Assembly: GCA_959601025.1 (NCBI GenBank)
Contig: CAUGOD010000008.1
Span: forward strand, 1-64,000
Origin: an uncultured Oscillospiraceae bacterium
GTDB taxonomy: Bacteria; Bacillota; Clostridia; Oscillospirales; Acutalibacteraceae
Length of the DNA: 64,000 nucleotides
Direction of reading: 5' to 3'
Shown: one piece after another, positions 7,981 through 15,755 of the stretch
How positions within the stretch are numbered: the first letter of the stretch is position 1
How the letters are laid out: every line of letters begins with the position of its first letter
Position numbers and translations under genes: made by a program
Notes under the pieces: model-generated
Databases searched by the model: none
What the model was told of the DNA's origin: nothing
The model's input: the letters and a program-made list of their open reading frames with translations, nothing else

Positions 7981-8856
7981 ATGGAGCATCTGCGTAATTT
8001 CCTCTGCGGGGCGGTCATCGGCGTGGCGGAGATCATCCCCGGCGTCAGCGGCGGCACGTTGGCTGTCCTGCTCGGCGTGTATGACAAGCTGATCGCGGCC
8101 ATCAGCCGCCTGAAGGAAAACTTCAAAAAGAACCTCCTGTTCCTTGTTCCGGTGGTATTGGGGATGGGGGTCAGCATCCTGGCGCTCAGCCACGTGATCG
8201 GCTACCTGCTGGAGCATTATCCGATGGCGGTGAACTTCTTCTTCCTCGGCCTGATCGTGGGCATTATCCCGATGATCCTCCGCCGGGCGACCAAGGGCGG
8301 CCTGCAGCCGGTCAGCCTGATTCCGTTTTTCCTCACCCTGGCGGCGATGGTCGCTCTCTTCGCGGTGCCCAAGCTGCTGGGAACCGAAACCTCCGGCGCG
8401 GTGATCGAAACCATGAGCGCCGGCGTTTTCTTCCGTTTTCTGGGCGTGGGGGCGCTCGCCGCCCTCTGCTTCATTCTGCCCGGTATCAGCGGGTCGATGA
8501 TCATGGTGATCTTCGGCATCTATAACTCGGTGATCGCCGCCATTAGCAAGCTGAATATCGTCATGCTGATTCCGGTGGCCATCGGCGCTCTGGGGGGCCT
8601 GCTTTTCGGCGCGCGGCTGGTGGACGTTTGCCTAAAAAAAGCTCCCCGCGCCACCTATATGGCGATTCTCGGGCTGGTGCTCGGCTCGATCCTTTCGGTG
8701 GCGGACCGCGCGGGCTTCCGCCTCTTTACCGCTGAAGGCGCTGTCGCGATCGTAACCGCCCTCGCGGGGATTGCGATCTCTCTGTTGATGTCCTCCAAAA
8801 AGGTCCAGGCCCTGACCGGCGGCGCGGAGGAATCCGACGCCGCTGAGGAGGCCTGA
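7981..8856 (+). CDS. DUF368 polyprenyl-phosphate transporter
   Basis: 291 residues and highly hydrophobic, with about eight predicted membrane segments. It carries the two family repeats: EIIPGVSGGTLAVLLGVYD near the N-terminus and FILPGISGSMIMVIFGIYN near residue 165. DUF368 proteins have been identified as undecaprenyl-phosphate translocases that return the lipid carrier to the inner face of the membrane for cell-wall synthesis. The ATG at 7981 has AAAGGAG 7-8 bases upstream; longer in-frame reading into the repeat array is spurious. The neighbouring PAP2 phosphatase, 25 bp downstream, would make the same lipid phosphate, so both probably work in carrier recycling. Confidence 0.88.
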   Translation: MEHLRNFLCGAVIGVAEIIPGVSGGTLAVLLGVYDKLIAAISRLKENFKKNLLFLVPVVLGMGVSILALSHVIGYLLEHYPMAVNFFFLGLIVGIIPMILRRATKGGLQPVSLIPFFLTLAAMVALFAVPKLLGTETSGAVIETMSAGVFFRFLGVGALAALCFILPGISGSMIMVIFGIYNSVIAAISKLNIVMLIPVAIGALGGLLFGARLVDVCLKKAPRATYMAILGLVLGSILSVADRAGFRLFTAEGAVAIVTALAGIAISLLMSSKKVQALTGGAEESDAAEEA

Positions 8857-8881
8857 GCGATTTTTAGAAAGGAGGGCGCAA

Positions 8882-9472
8882 ATGGACTGGCTGTATTCGC
8901 TGGACGCGGGCATCCTCTTTTTCATTCAGGAGCATCTGCGCTGCGCGTTCCTCGATCCGGTGATGGTGTTTGTTTCCGCCCTGGGGAACACCGGCTTTAT
9001 CTGGCTGGCCGTGACGGCGGTGTTTTTCTGCCTGCGCTCCAAGCGCCGGATGGGGGCCGCGCTGCTCCTGGCTTTGATGCTCAGTTTCCTGCTTGGGAAT
9101 ATAGCGCTGAAAAATCTGGTCGCCCGGCCCCGTCCCTTCGTGGATTTCCCGGACGTCGCCCTGCTGATACCACCGCCGGGAGAGTTCTCCTTCCCCTCGG
9201 GGCATACCCTTTCCTCCTTTGCGGCGGCGGGGGTGATCTTCGCCGCCGACCGCCGGCTGGGAATCGGCGCGTTCTGCCTCGCGGGGCTGATCGGGTTTTC
9301 CCGGATGTACCTGTTTGTCCATTATCCCTCCGACGTGCTGGCAGGCGCGCTGCTCGGGCTGGTGGTCGCGTGGGCGGCGGTCTGGTTCGCCCGCCGGGGC
9401 GAGGTTCCGGACGCGGCGGAAGGGATGGACGGCGTCGAAAGCCAAGCGGGAAAACCGGGCGGCGAGGGCTGA
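8882..9472 (+). CDS. PAP2 phosphatase, probable undecaprenyl-diphosphate phosphatase
   Basis: 196-residue membrane phosphatase of the PAP2 superfamily. The three active-site motifs are intact: KNLVARPRP (about 76), PSGH (about 104) and SRMYLFVHYPSDVL (about 140), the last with the catalytic histidine. Five or so membrane segments are visible and the C-terminus is charged. In bacteria such proteins commonly dephosphorylate undecaprenyl diphosphate (BcrC/PgpB type). The link to the DUF368 transporter immediately upstream supports that substrate over phosphatidic acid. AAAGGAGG lies 7 bases before the ATG. A strong terminator follows at 9575. Confidence 0.88.
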   Translation: MDWLYSLDAGILFFIQEHLRCAFLDPVMVFVSALGNTGFIWLAVTAVFFCLRSKRRMGAALLLALMLSFLLGNIALKNLVARPRPFVDFPDVALLIPPPGEFSFPSGHTLSSFAAAGVIFAADRRLGIGAFCLAGLIGFSRMYLFVHYPSDVLAGALLGLVVAWAAVWFARRGEVPDAAEGMDGVESQAGKPGGEG

Positions 9473-9574
9473 AGCCGGGCGCAGGCGACCAAGCGCAGGC
9501 GGCAAAGCGCGGCAACAAGCCGCAGGCAGAAGGAAGGCCCGCCGGAGGATTCTCCGGGTGTTCATAAAACAGCA

Positions 9575-9614
9575 AAAAGCATCCTGTCCGGCTTGCTCCC
9601 GGCAGGATGCTTTT
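9575..9614. terminator. Bidirectional terminator
   Basis: The stem AAAAGCATCCTG.CCGG pairs with CCGG.CAGGATGCTTTT. It lies between the plus-strand PAP2 gene and the minus-strand gene at 9659, with A and T runs on both sides, so it can serve both. Confidence 0.85.
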
Positions 9615-9658
9615 ATTCTTTCATGCAGGGCAATGCTGGTCAGCCGGATAAGCGGGAG

Positions 9659-10006
9659 CTAGTCGAAAAATTTTCCCGTGTAGAAATTCTCATTTCCGAG
9701 TTTCTTTGCCGTCATCCGAAACATAACGCAGCCATCCGGACACACAACGTCCTTGCTATATTTGCTGCTGCCGCCGATGTTTATTAAATCCCCGCCGCTG
9801 CGGACAGCCTCCATAATGGGGAACATCATCATCATGACCTTGGAGCAGATTCCCTGTCCATCCGCATTTACGGGACAGCCATAGGTGCAGGTATACTTAT
9901 CTCCGATTTCCTCGCCGTTCCGGCAATACTGTTCTGTGTGATCGCCGCGGAGAAACCCGGTCACCTCAATTTCCCATTCGTACTCTTCGGCATACCATTT
10001 TTTCAT
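9659..10006 (-). CDS. TIGR04076 family protein
   Basis: A 115-residue protein resembling the TIGR04076 family of small cysteine-containing proteins common in anaerobes; function unknown. Family-like features are the start KKWYAEEYEWEIEVTGF, spaced cysteines (CTYGCP, GICSKV), the GGD turn (about residue 70) and the C-terminal VCPDGCVMFRM. Six or more cysteines suggest metal or redox chemistry, but no catalytic motif is known. The ATG at 10006 is preceded by GGAGGAC at optimal distance. It is transcribed away from PPK2 in the same direction and ends at the shared terminator at 9575. Confidence 0.72.
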   Translation of the reverse strand: MKKWYAEEYEWEIEVTGFLRGDHTEQYCRNGEEIGDKYTCTYGCPVNADGQGICSKVMMMMFPIMEAVRSGGDLINIGGSSKYSKDVVCPDGCVMFRMTAKKLGNENFYTGKFFD

Positions 10007-10052
10007 GATCGTCCTCCAAATCCCGCTTATAGACTGCCGCTGCAAGCGTATC

Positions 10053-10217
10053 CTACCGCCGCTTCCGGCCCAGGAGAAAGCCCGCGCCGAGGAGGGCGAG
10101 GGCGGCGCCGACGCCGGCCAGCGCAAAATTCAAAAAGGTGCGGACCGCCTGGGAGCCGTAAAACACCGTCTCCCCGTTCGCATGGCCGAAGCCGCAGATA
10201 AAGCCGCTGTCTTTCAA
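10053..10217 (-). CDS. Possible small single-span membrane protein
   Basis: A putative 54-residue protein from a TTG start with AAAGGAG about 10 bases upstream, inside the gap between PPK2 and the TIGR04076 gene. It has a polar N-terminal half (GFGHANGETVFYGSQAV), one hydrophobic segment (about 29-48, rich in Ala/Leu/Gly) and a basic RKRR tail, so it would be a small membrane protein with its C-terminus inside. No family is recognised. The weak start codon and small size keep confidence low; the alternative is an untranslated spacer. Confidence 0.4.
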   Translation of the reverse strand: MKDSGFICGFGHANGETVFYGSQAVRTFLNFALAGVGAALALLGAGFLLGRKRR

Positions 10218-10243
10218 CCGAAATCCTCTCCTTTGTGGAAAAC

Positions 10244-11122
10244 TCAGGCTTTTTCGTCGCCGGCAAGCTGCCGCCGGATCTCCTGCAAAGACCTTTTCTG
10301 TTCCTCCCCGACCGCGGGGTACTGTGGGTCGAGCTTTTTCAGATGGTGGACGACCACCTCCGAAATCAGCAGGCGGGCGAACCACTTTTTGTCCGCCGGA
10401 ATAACGTACCACGGGGCATAGGGGGCGGTGGTCGCGTTCACCGCCTGCTCGTACGCGTCCATATACTCATCCCAGTGGGCCCGCTCCGCAATATCGGCGG
10501 CGGAAAACTTCCAGTTCTTGGTCTCGTCGTCGATTCGGTCGAGGAAACGCTTCCTCTGCTCCTCCTTTGAAATATTAAGGAAAAATTTCACCACCGTGAT
10601 CCCGTTTTCGGTGAGGTATTCCTCGTAATTCCGCAGCTGGCGGTACCGCCGCTCCCACAGCCGGTCGTTCAGGCAGCGGGCGGGGAGCTTTTGGGAAAAG
10701 GGAAGGTTGTGAACCTTGCCCACCAGCACCTCCTCATAATACGAGCGGTTGAAAATGCCGATTTCTCCCCGCCCCGGCAGGGCCTTGTGCACCCGCCAGA
10801 GGTAGTCGTGGTCCAGCTCCTCCGCCGAGGGCTGCTTGAAGCCGATCACCTTCACCCCCTGCGGGTTTAGCCCGCTCATCACATGCTTGATCGCCCCATC
10901 CTTCCCGGCGGAATCCATCGCCTGAAAGATCAGCAGCAGGGCTTCCCGGTCCTGCGCGTAAAACTTATCCTGGAGCGCCGCCATTTTCTGTACGTTTTCG
11001 GCAAGACGGGCCTTCGCCTCCTGCTTGTCGTGGAAGCCGTCGGTATCGGCGGGATTGGATTCCCGGATATGGAAGCTTCCCTTTTGGGTATAACGGTATT
11101 GGCGGATATCCACCGAGGGCAT
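10244..11122 (-). CDS. ppk2: Polyphosphate kinase 2 (class I-type PPK2)
   Basis: A 292-residue P-loop kinase that uses polyphosphate to phosphorylate nucleotides, or makes polyphosphate in reverse. Motifs: Walker A MDSAGKDGAIKHVMSGLNPQ (about 70), the lid-side VHKALPGRGEIGIFNRSYYEEVLV (about 110-135) and VVKFFLNISKEEQRKRFLDR (about 175). The single-domain length and spacing resemble the ADP/AMP-acting class I/III enzymes. Start: ATG at 11122, because AAGGAGG sits 7 bases ahead; an ATG six bases earlier is too close to it. It is separated from the HflX gene upstream (minus strand) by only 22 bp, so they are probably co-transcribed. Confidence 0.9.
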   Translation of the reverse strand: MPSVDIRQYRYTQKGSFHIRESNPADTDGFHDKQEAKARLAENVQKMAALQDKFYAQDREALLLIFQAMDSAGKDGAIKHVMSGLNPQGVKVIGFKQPSAEELDHDYLWRVHKALPGRGEIGIFNRSYYEEVLVGKVHNLPFSQKLPARCLNDRLWERRYRQLRNYEEYLTENGITVVKFFLNISKEEQRKRFLDRIDDETKNWKFSAADIAERAHWDEYMDAYEQAVNATTAPYAPWYVIPADKKWFARLLISEVVVHHLKKLDPQYPAVGEEQKRSLQEIRRQLAGDEKA

Positions 11123-11144
11123 GGCCATTCCTCCTTTTTTGCTT

Positions 11145-12434
11145 TCAGGCCGACGGGGATTTTTTTTCATCCGGCAGCAGATAAGGCTCCACCGCGGAAA
11201 GCAGGCGCAGCCCGATCGTCGCGGTCAGCAGGATGCCGTCGGGCGTGTATTCGTCATGCTCCACCGCGCCCTCCCGCCGGCATTGTTCGGCGAGCCCGCC
11301 TTCTTTGAAGGGAAGGAGCATGGTCACCCGCCGCCGGTCGGGGGGCAGGGCGGCGGCTACCGCCTCCAGCAGGGCGGAAAGCCCCTCGCCGGTTTTGGCG
11401 CTGATCCGCACGGCGTTCCGGCCGGCCTCGGGCAGAAGGGTATCCGCCGCCTTGTCGCATTTGTTCAGCACCGGGATCACCGGCCGGCCGACGCAGCCCA
11501 GCTCCTCCAGCAGCGAGCGGGTCACCGAAAGGTGCTCGGCCGCGTCGGGGCTGGACAGGTCGCAGATATTCAGGATCACGTCGGCTTCGGCGGCCTCCTC
11601 CAGCGTGGAGCGGAAGGCATCCACCAGATGGTGGGGAAGGCGGCGGACAAAGCCCACCGTATCAATCAGCAGTACCCGGCGGCCATCCGGCAGCCGCAGG
11701 GCGCGGGCGGTGGGGTCCAGCGTGGCGAAGAGCTTATCCTCGGCCAGCACCCCCGCGTCGGTCAGCGCGTTCATCAGGGTGGATTTGCCCGCGTTGGTAT
11801 AGCCGACCAGCGCGACGGTGTTCACCCCGTCCTTCTTCCGCCGGGCGCGGCGAAGCTGCCGCCCCCGTTCCACATCGGCGAGCTGTTCCTTCAGGGAATG
11901 GATCCGCCGACGGATATGGCGGCGGTCGGATTCCAGCTTGGTTTCGCCGGGGCCGCGGGTGCCGATACCGCCGCCAAGGCGGGACAGCGCCGTCCCCTGC
12001 CCGGCGAGACGGGGAAGAAGGTATTGCAGCTGCGCGAGCTCCACCTGCAGGCGGCCCTCCGCCGACCGGGCCCGGCCGGCAAAGATATCCAGAATCAGGG
12101 TGGTGCGGTCGATCACCCGGCGGCCGGTCGCTTCCTCCAGGTTACGGAGCTGGGTGGCGGTCAGCTCCCGGTCAAAGATGACCAGGGGAATATCGTTGTT
12201 TTCACACAGGGAGGTCAGCTCCTCCAGCCGGCCGCTGCCGATACAGGTGGCCTTGTCGGGGGATTCCCTCTTCTGCGTCAGGCGGGCGCGGACGTCCGCG
12301 CCCGCGGTGCGGGCCAGCTCCTCCAGCTCGTCGAGAGAAGCCTCCGCGTCGAATTCGCCGGTATCCACCGAGACCAGAAGGACGGCTTCCCGCTCCTCCT
12401 CCGGCCGGACCGGCGTCATTTTCTGTTGTTCCAA
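11145..12434 (-). CDS. hflX: Ribosome-associated GTPase HflX
   Basis: 429 residues. HflX binds the 50S subunit, splits stalled ribosomes and aids recovery from stress. The order is normal: an N-terminal HflX domain (about 15-190, with GSGRLEEL and the Gly-rich loop SRLGGGIGTRGPGE), a helical linker, then the G domain with G1 GYTNAGKST (about 214), G3 DTVGFV (about 260) and G4 NKCD (about 327). The start chosen is the TTG at 12434, six bases after AAAGGAG; the usual length supports this. In-frame extension upstream runs into repeat array D and is not real. PPK2 follows in the same direction. Confidence 0.92.
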   Translation of the reverse strand: MEQQKMTPVRPEEEREAVLLVSVDTGEFDAEASLDELEELARTAGADVRARLTQKRESPDKATCIGSGRLEELTSLCENNDIPLVIFDRELTATQLRNLEEATGRRVIDRTTLILDIFAGRARSAEGRLQVELAQLQYLLPRLAGQGTALSRLGGGIGTRGPGETKLESDRRHIRRRIHSLKEQLADVERGRQLRRARRKKDGVNTVALVGYTNAGKSTLMNALTDAGVLAEDKLFATLDPTARALRLPDGRRVLLIDTVGFVRRLPHHLVDAFRSTLEEAAEADVILNICDLSSPDAAEHLSVTRSLLEELGCVGRPVIPVLNKCDKAADTLLPEAGRNAVRISAKTGEGLSALLEAVAAALPPDRRRVTMLLPFKEGGLAEQCRREGAVEHDEYTPDGILLTATIGLRLLSAVEPYLLPDEKKSPSA

Positions 12435-12522
12435 AATATCTCCTTTCCCCAGAGGGACTTTTCTCCGGAGGGGCTTTTCTCTGGGCGGACGAATCCGCCT
12501 GGTATCTGTTGTCGGCAATAGG

Positions 12523-12783
12523 GTTGTCGGCAAGGAGAAATGCCGACAGGCATTTCTCAAGTGCGCCGCCGGAAAACGTTGGCTCAGAACCCGGTTGGGC
12601 GGCCTTAGAGTATGATGGCGTTGTGGAGAAATGCAACAGCATTTCTCCATTGCGCCGCCGGAAAACGTTGGCAGTGAACCCGGTCGGGCGGCCCGAGTAT
12701 ACCGGCAACGACGGGAAAATGCCGATAGGCATTTTCGGTTGCGCCGCCGCAAAACGCTGGCAGAGATTCCGTGAAGGCGGCGC
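12523..12783 (+). repeat. Dispersed hairpin repeat, array D (three degenerate units)
   Basis: Three drifted units in the divergent gap between hflX and prs, pointing to prs. Boxes have decayed (TATGAT, TATACC) but the hairpins are kept by paired substitutions: AAATGCC-GACA-GGCATTT, AAATGC-AACA-GCATTT and AAAATGCC-GATA-GGCATTTT. The GC-rich inverted repeat is present in each. This is the oldest-looking array and lies farthest (349 bp) from its downstream start codon. Confidence 0.85.
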
Positions 12784-13131
12784 TATAGTATGCGCCGAAG
12801 CGCTCAATAAAATCATGGCTTGGTTCCTCCCCATTTTCGTTCGCCTCTTAAAAAGAAATCCGCATGGCGATCCCCTCCTCCCCTCCTCCTCTCGTCCAGC
12901 CGTCTGCGCGCCGGACAGATACGCGTTTATTATATCGCTTTGCTTGTGCATTGTCCATAGATTCCCACCGGTCCGGCCAGGTAAAATTCGTGACGAAAAA
13001 GTGCGGAACCGCCCGCTTTTTCCGGCCGGTTTGTGGTACAATTTCTTTAATAGTATTTTAACATATTTTGAAAGGCATGGTCCATAAACGGAAACCGACG
13101 TCAAACAAATGGGGAAGAGGGGAAATCAACA
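12784..13131 (+). promoter_or_regulatory. Long leader/promoter region of the prs-nad operon
   Basis: This 348-bp gap has no gene. A TGTGGTACAAT extended -10-like box lies near 13034-13044, about 90 bp before the prs start; I see no good -35 at 17 bp. The stretch before it is pyrimidine-rich (12860-12900). The promoter is suggestive only. Confidence 0.35.
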
Positions 13132-14292
13132 TTGTCTGAAATGAATTCCGGAGAACTGATTTTCAACCAGGAAAGCTGCGTAGCTCCGCTGAGCCTGATC
13201 GCGCTGCAGGGGGCTACCGAGCTGGGAGACAAGATCAACGCCCATCTGTGCGAATGGGCGGCGCAGAGCAACCGTCCGCAGAAATCCTTTCTGATCGAGG
13301 CGGAATGCCCCCGGTTTTCCTCCGGCGACGGCAAGGGTCTGATTAAGTCCAGCGTACGGGGCGACGACCTGTTTATCCTGGTGGACGTGGGAAATTACAG
13401 CTGCTCATACAAGATGTTCGGCCGGGAAAACGCCATGTCTCCGGACGATCATTACCAGGACCTAAAGCGGATTATTCAGGCCGCGAGCGGCAAGGCCTAC
13501 CGAATCAATGTGATCATGCCTATCCTTTACGGCGGCCGCCAGCACCGCCGCAATTACCGCGAATCCCTCGACTGCGCCGTCGCCCTGCAGGAGCTGCACA
13601 GCATGGGCGTGTCCAACATCATCACCTTCGACGCGCACGACCCCCGCGTACAAAACGCGATTCCTCTGATGGGCTTCGACAACGTCATTCCCTCCTACCA
13701 GGTGCTGAAAGCCCTGTTCCGAAACGTGCCGGATATCCGCCCCGACCGCGAGCATATGATGGTGGTCAGCCCGGACGAAGGCGCGCTAAACCGCAACATG
13801 TATTACGCTTCGGTCCTCGGGATCGACCTCGGCATGTTCTACAAGCGGCGGGATTATTCCACCGTGGTGAACGGCCGCAACCCGATCATCGCCCATGAAT
13901 ACCTCGGCGATTCGGTGGAGGGGAAGGATGTCTTTATCGCGGACGATATCATCTCCTCCGGCGAATCCATGCTGGATATCGCCTATGAGCTGAAAAAACG
14001 GAAAGCGAACCGTATCTTCGCCTATGCCACCTACGGCATCTTCACCAACGGTCTGCAGAGCTTTGATAAGGCGTACCGGGAGGGCGTGATTGCCGGCGTG
14101 CTCGGCACCAACCTGACCTACCGCACCGAAGCCCTCAAGGGCCGCGAATGGTTCTATGAGGTGGACGTCTCCAAATACATCGCCTATTTCATCGCCGCGC
14201 TGAACCACGACGTGTCGGTCAGCCTGATTATCGACCCGCACCAGAAGATTCAAAACCTGCTGGAGCAGCGCCGCCGCTGCTGCGGGCAATAA
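13132..14292 (+). CDS. prs: Atypical ribose-phosphate pyrophosphokinase (PRPP synthetase)
   Basis: 386 residues, larger than classical Prs (about 315). Prs makes PRPP from ribose 5-phosphate and ATP for purine, pyrimidine, His, Trp and NAD synthesis. Visible are the metal/ribose motif FDAHDPRVQNAIP (about 165), the PRPP-loop equivalent VFIADDIISSGESM (about 265; the classical form is VDDMIDTGGT) and YGGRQHRRNYRES (about 137) in place of the ATP-binding YARQDRK. It belongs to the divergent Prs form annotated in clostridia. It opens the operon with nadA (30 bp gap) and supplies PRPP for NadC. The start is a TTG with AGAGGGGA upstream. Confidence 0.8.
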   Translation: MSEMNSGELIFNQESCVAPLSLIALQGATELGDKINAHLCEWAAQSNRPQKSFLIEAECPRFSSGDGKGLIKSSVRGDDLFILVDVGNYSCSYKMFGRENAMSPDDHYQDLKRIIQAASGKAYRINVIMPILYGGRQHRRNYRESLDCAVALQELHSMGVSNIITFDAHDPRVQNAIPLMGFDNVIPSYQVLKALFRNVPDIRPDREHMMVVSPDEGALNRNMYYASVLGIDLGMFYKRRDYSTVVNGRNPIIAHEYLGDSVEGKDVFIADDIISSGESMLDIAYELKKRKANRIFAYATYGIFTNGLQSFDKAYREGVIAGVLGTNLTYRTEALKGREWFYEVDVSKYIAYFIAALNHDVSVSLIIDPHQKIQNLLEQRRRCCGQ

Positions 14293-14323
14293 AGAACGAC
14301 TCTGCCGACAAGGAGGACCCTCC

Positions 14324-15229
14324 ATGAACGTTCCCGGACTCGTTACCCGTTATAAGCAGGAGCAAAACGCCCTGATCGCCGCCCATACCTATCAGGCGCC
14401 CGAGGTGCAGAACGTCGCCGACATCCTTGGTGACAGCTTCGCCCTGGCGCAGAAGGCCGCCGCCTCCGAGGCGGAGACGGTGTACATGTGCGGCGTACGC
14501 TTTATGGCGGAAGGGGTGAAAATCCTCGCCCCGCAGAAACGGGTGGTGCTGGTGGAACCGAACGCCGACTGCCCGATGGCACGCCAGATCGATCCGCAGC
14601 GAGTACGGGATTTCCGCGCCGCCAATCCGGACGCGGCAGTCGTCGCCTACATCAACACCACGGCCGAGCTGAAGGCGGTCGCCGATGTGTGCGTGACCTC
14701 CTCCTCGGCGCTGAAAATTGTCCGCGCTCTGCCAAACAAACGGATTCTTTTTATCCCGGACCAGCATCTGGGCGGATATGTGCGTGAACGGGCGCCGGAA
14801 AAGGAGATTCTTACCTGGGACGGCTACTGCCCCGTCCATCATCCCGTGTCGGCGGACGCAATCCGCGCGGCGAAGGCGGCCCATCCGGACGCGCTGGTTG
14901 CTATCCATCCGGAATGCCCGGCCGAAGCGGTCGCGCTCGCCGACATGGTGGGCTCTACCGCCGCGATCATCGACTTCATCCGGGAGACCGACCGGGAGAT
15001 TATCGTTGTCACCGAGCGGGGAGTGGTGGATAAGCTGTCCCTCGACTATCCCGGCCGGCTGCATCAGCTTTGCCCGGACGTGCTGACCTGTCCCGACATG
15101 AAACGCACCACCCTGGCCAGCGTCGTTTCCGCGATGGAGGGCGGCGGCGGGGAGGAAATCGTGATGGACGCCGCCCTGATGGACGCCGCCCGCACAAGCC
15201 TGACCAACATGATCGAACTGGGGAAATGA
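14324..15229 (+). CDS. nadA: Quinolinate synthase
   Basis: 301 residues. NadA condenses iminoaspartate (from NadB) with dihydroxyacetone phosphate to quinolinate using an oxygen-sensitive 4Fe-4S cluster. Family segments visible: AHTYQAPEVQNVADILGDSFALAQKA (two dihydroxyacetone-binding stretches near the start), MCGVRFMAEGVKIL (about 63, first cluster Cys), NTTAELKAVADVCVTSSSA, PDQHLGGYV, HPECPAEAV (about 198, second Cys) and a C-terminal cysteine in PDVLTCPDM. AGGAGG lies 7-8 bases ahead of the ATG. Second gene of the prs-nad operon; its stop overlaps or abuts the GNAT gene. Confidence 0.95.
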   Translation: MNVPGLVTRYKQEQNALIAAHTYQAPEVQNVADILGDSFALAQKAAASEAETVYMCGVRFMAEGVKILAPQKRVVLVEPNADCPMARQIDPQRVRDFRAANPDAAVVAYINTTAELKAVADVCVTSSSALKIVRALPNKRILFIPDQHLGGYVRERAPEKEILTWDGYCPVHHPVSADAIRAAKAAHPDALVAIHPECPAEAVALADMVGSTAAIIDFIRETDREIIVVTERGVVDKLSLDYPGRLHQLCPDVLTCPDMKRTTLASVVSAMEGGGGEEIVMDAALMDAARTSLTNMIELGK

Positions 15230-15252
15230 ATCGGGAAACGGAGGTGCCGTCC

Positions 15253-15696
15253 ATGCATCCGACGATCCGGGAAATTCAGGAAAGCGATCTCTGCGGTCTG
15301 TTGCAACTATACACCCACCTGCATGACAACCCGTTTCCGGATCCAGAAACATGCCGCCCGGTCTGGGAAGCGATCCGCCGCGATCCGAATCATCATGTTT
15401 TCGTGGCGGATTCGCCGGAGGACGGCCTCGTTTCCTCCTGTGTGTTGATAATCGTCCCTAACCTCACCCATGCACAACGCCCTTATGGGCTGATCGAAAA
15501 TGTGGTAACTGATCCGCGCTACCGCGACCGGGGACTGGCGACGGCCTGCCTGACGAAGGCGGCGGACACCGCCGGGAAAGCGGGCTGCTACAAACTGATG
15601 CTTTTAACCGGCTCGAAAGAGGAGAGTACCCTTCATTTTTATGAACGGGCGGGCTTTAACCGGTCGGATAAAACCGGGTTTGTCCGGTGGCTTTAA
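15253..15696 (+). CDS. GNAT family N-acetyltransferase
   Basis: 147 residues with a single GNAT fold covering the whole protein. The core motif A appears as GLIENVVTDPRYRDRGLATACL (about 80-101), with the acetyl-CoA pyrophosphate loop RDRGLA in the place of R/QxxGxG/A, and the C-terminal FYERAGF (about 132) typical of the fold. The substrate is unknown. It sits inside the NAD operon between nadA and nadB, so it could modify an intermediate or simply be carried along. The ATG at 15253 has GGAGG at 8 bases; an ATG at 15226 overlapping the nadA stop is the alternative. Confidence 0.85.
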   Translation: MHPTIREIQESDLCGLLQLYTHLHDNPFPDPETCRPVWEAIRRDPNHHVFVADSPEDGLVSSCVLIIVPNLTHAQRPYGLIENVVTDPRYRDRGLATACLTKAADTAGKAGCYKLMLLTGSKEESTLHFYERAGFNRSDKTGFVRWL

Positions 15697-15755
15697 GGCT
15701 GTCGGAGGAAAATGGGCGGGTCGGCTCCCGCCGGATACATAGGAAGGTCCTGACA

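Noticed and set aside
10883..12521. Open frames on the plus strand opposite hflX and ppk2
   Set aside because: Shadow frames of conserved minus-strand genes with no recognisable protein family.
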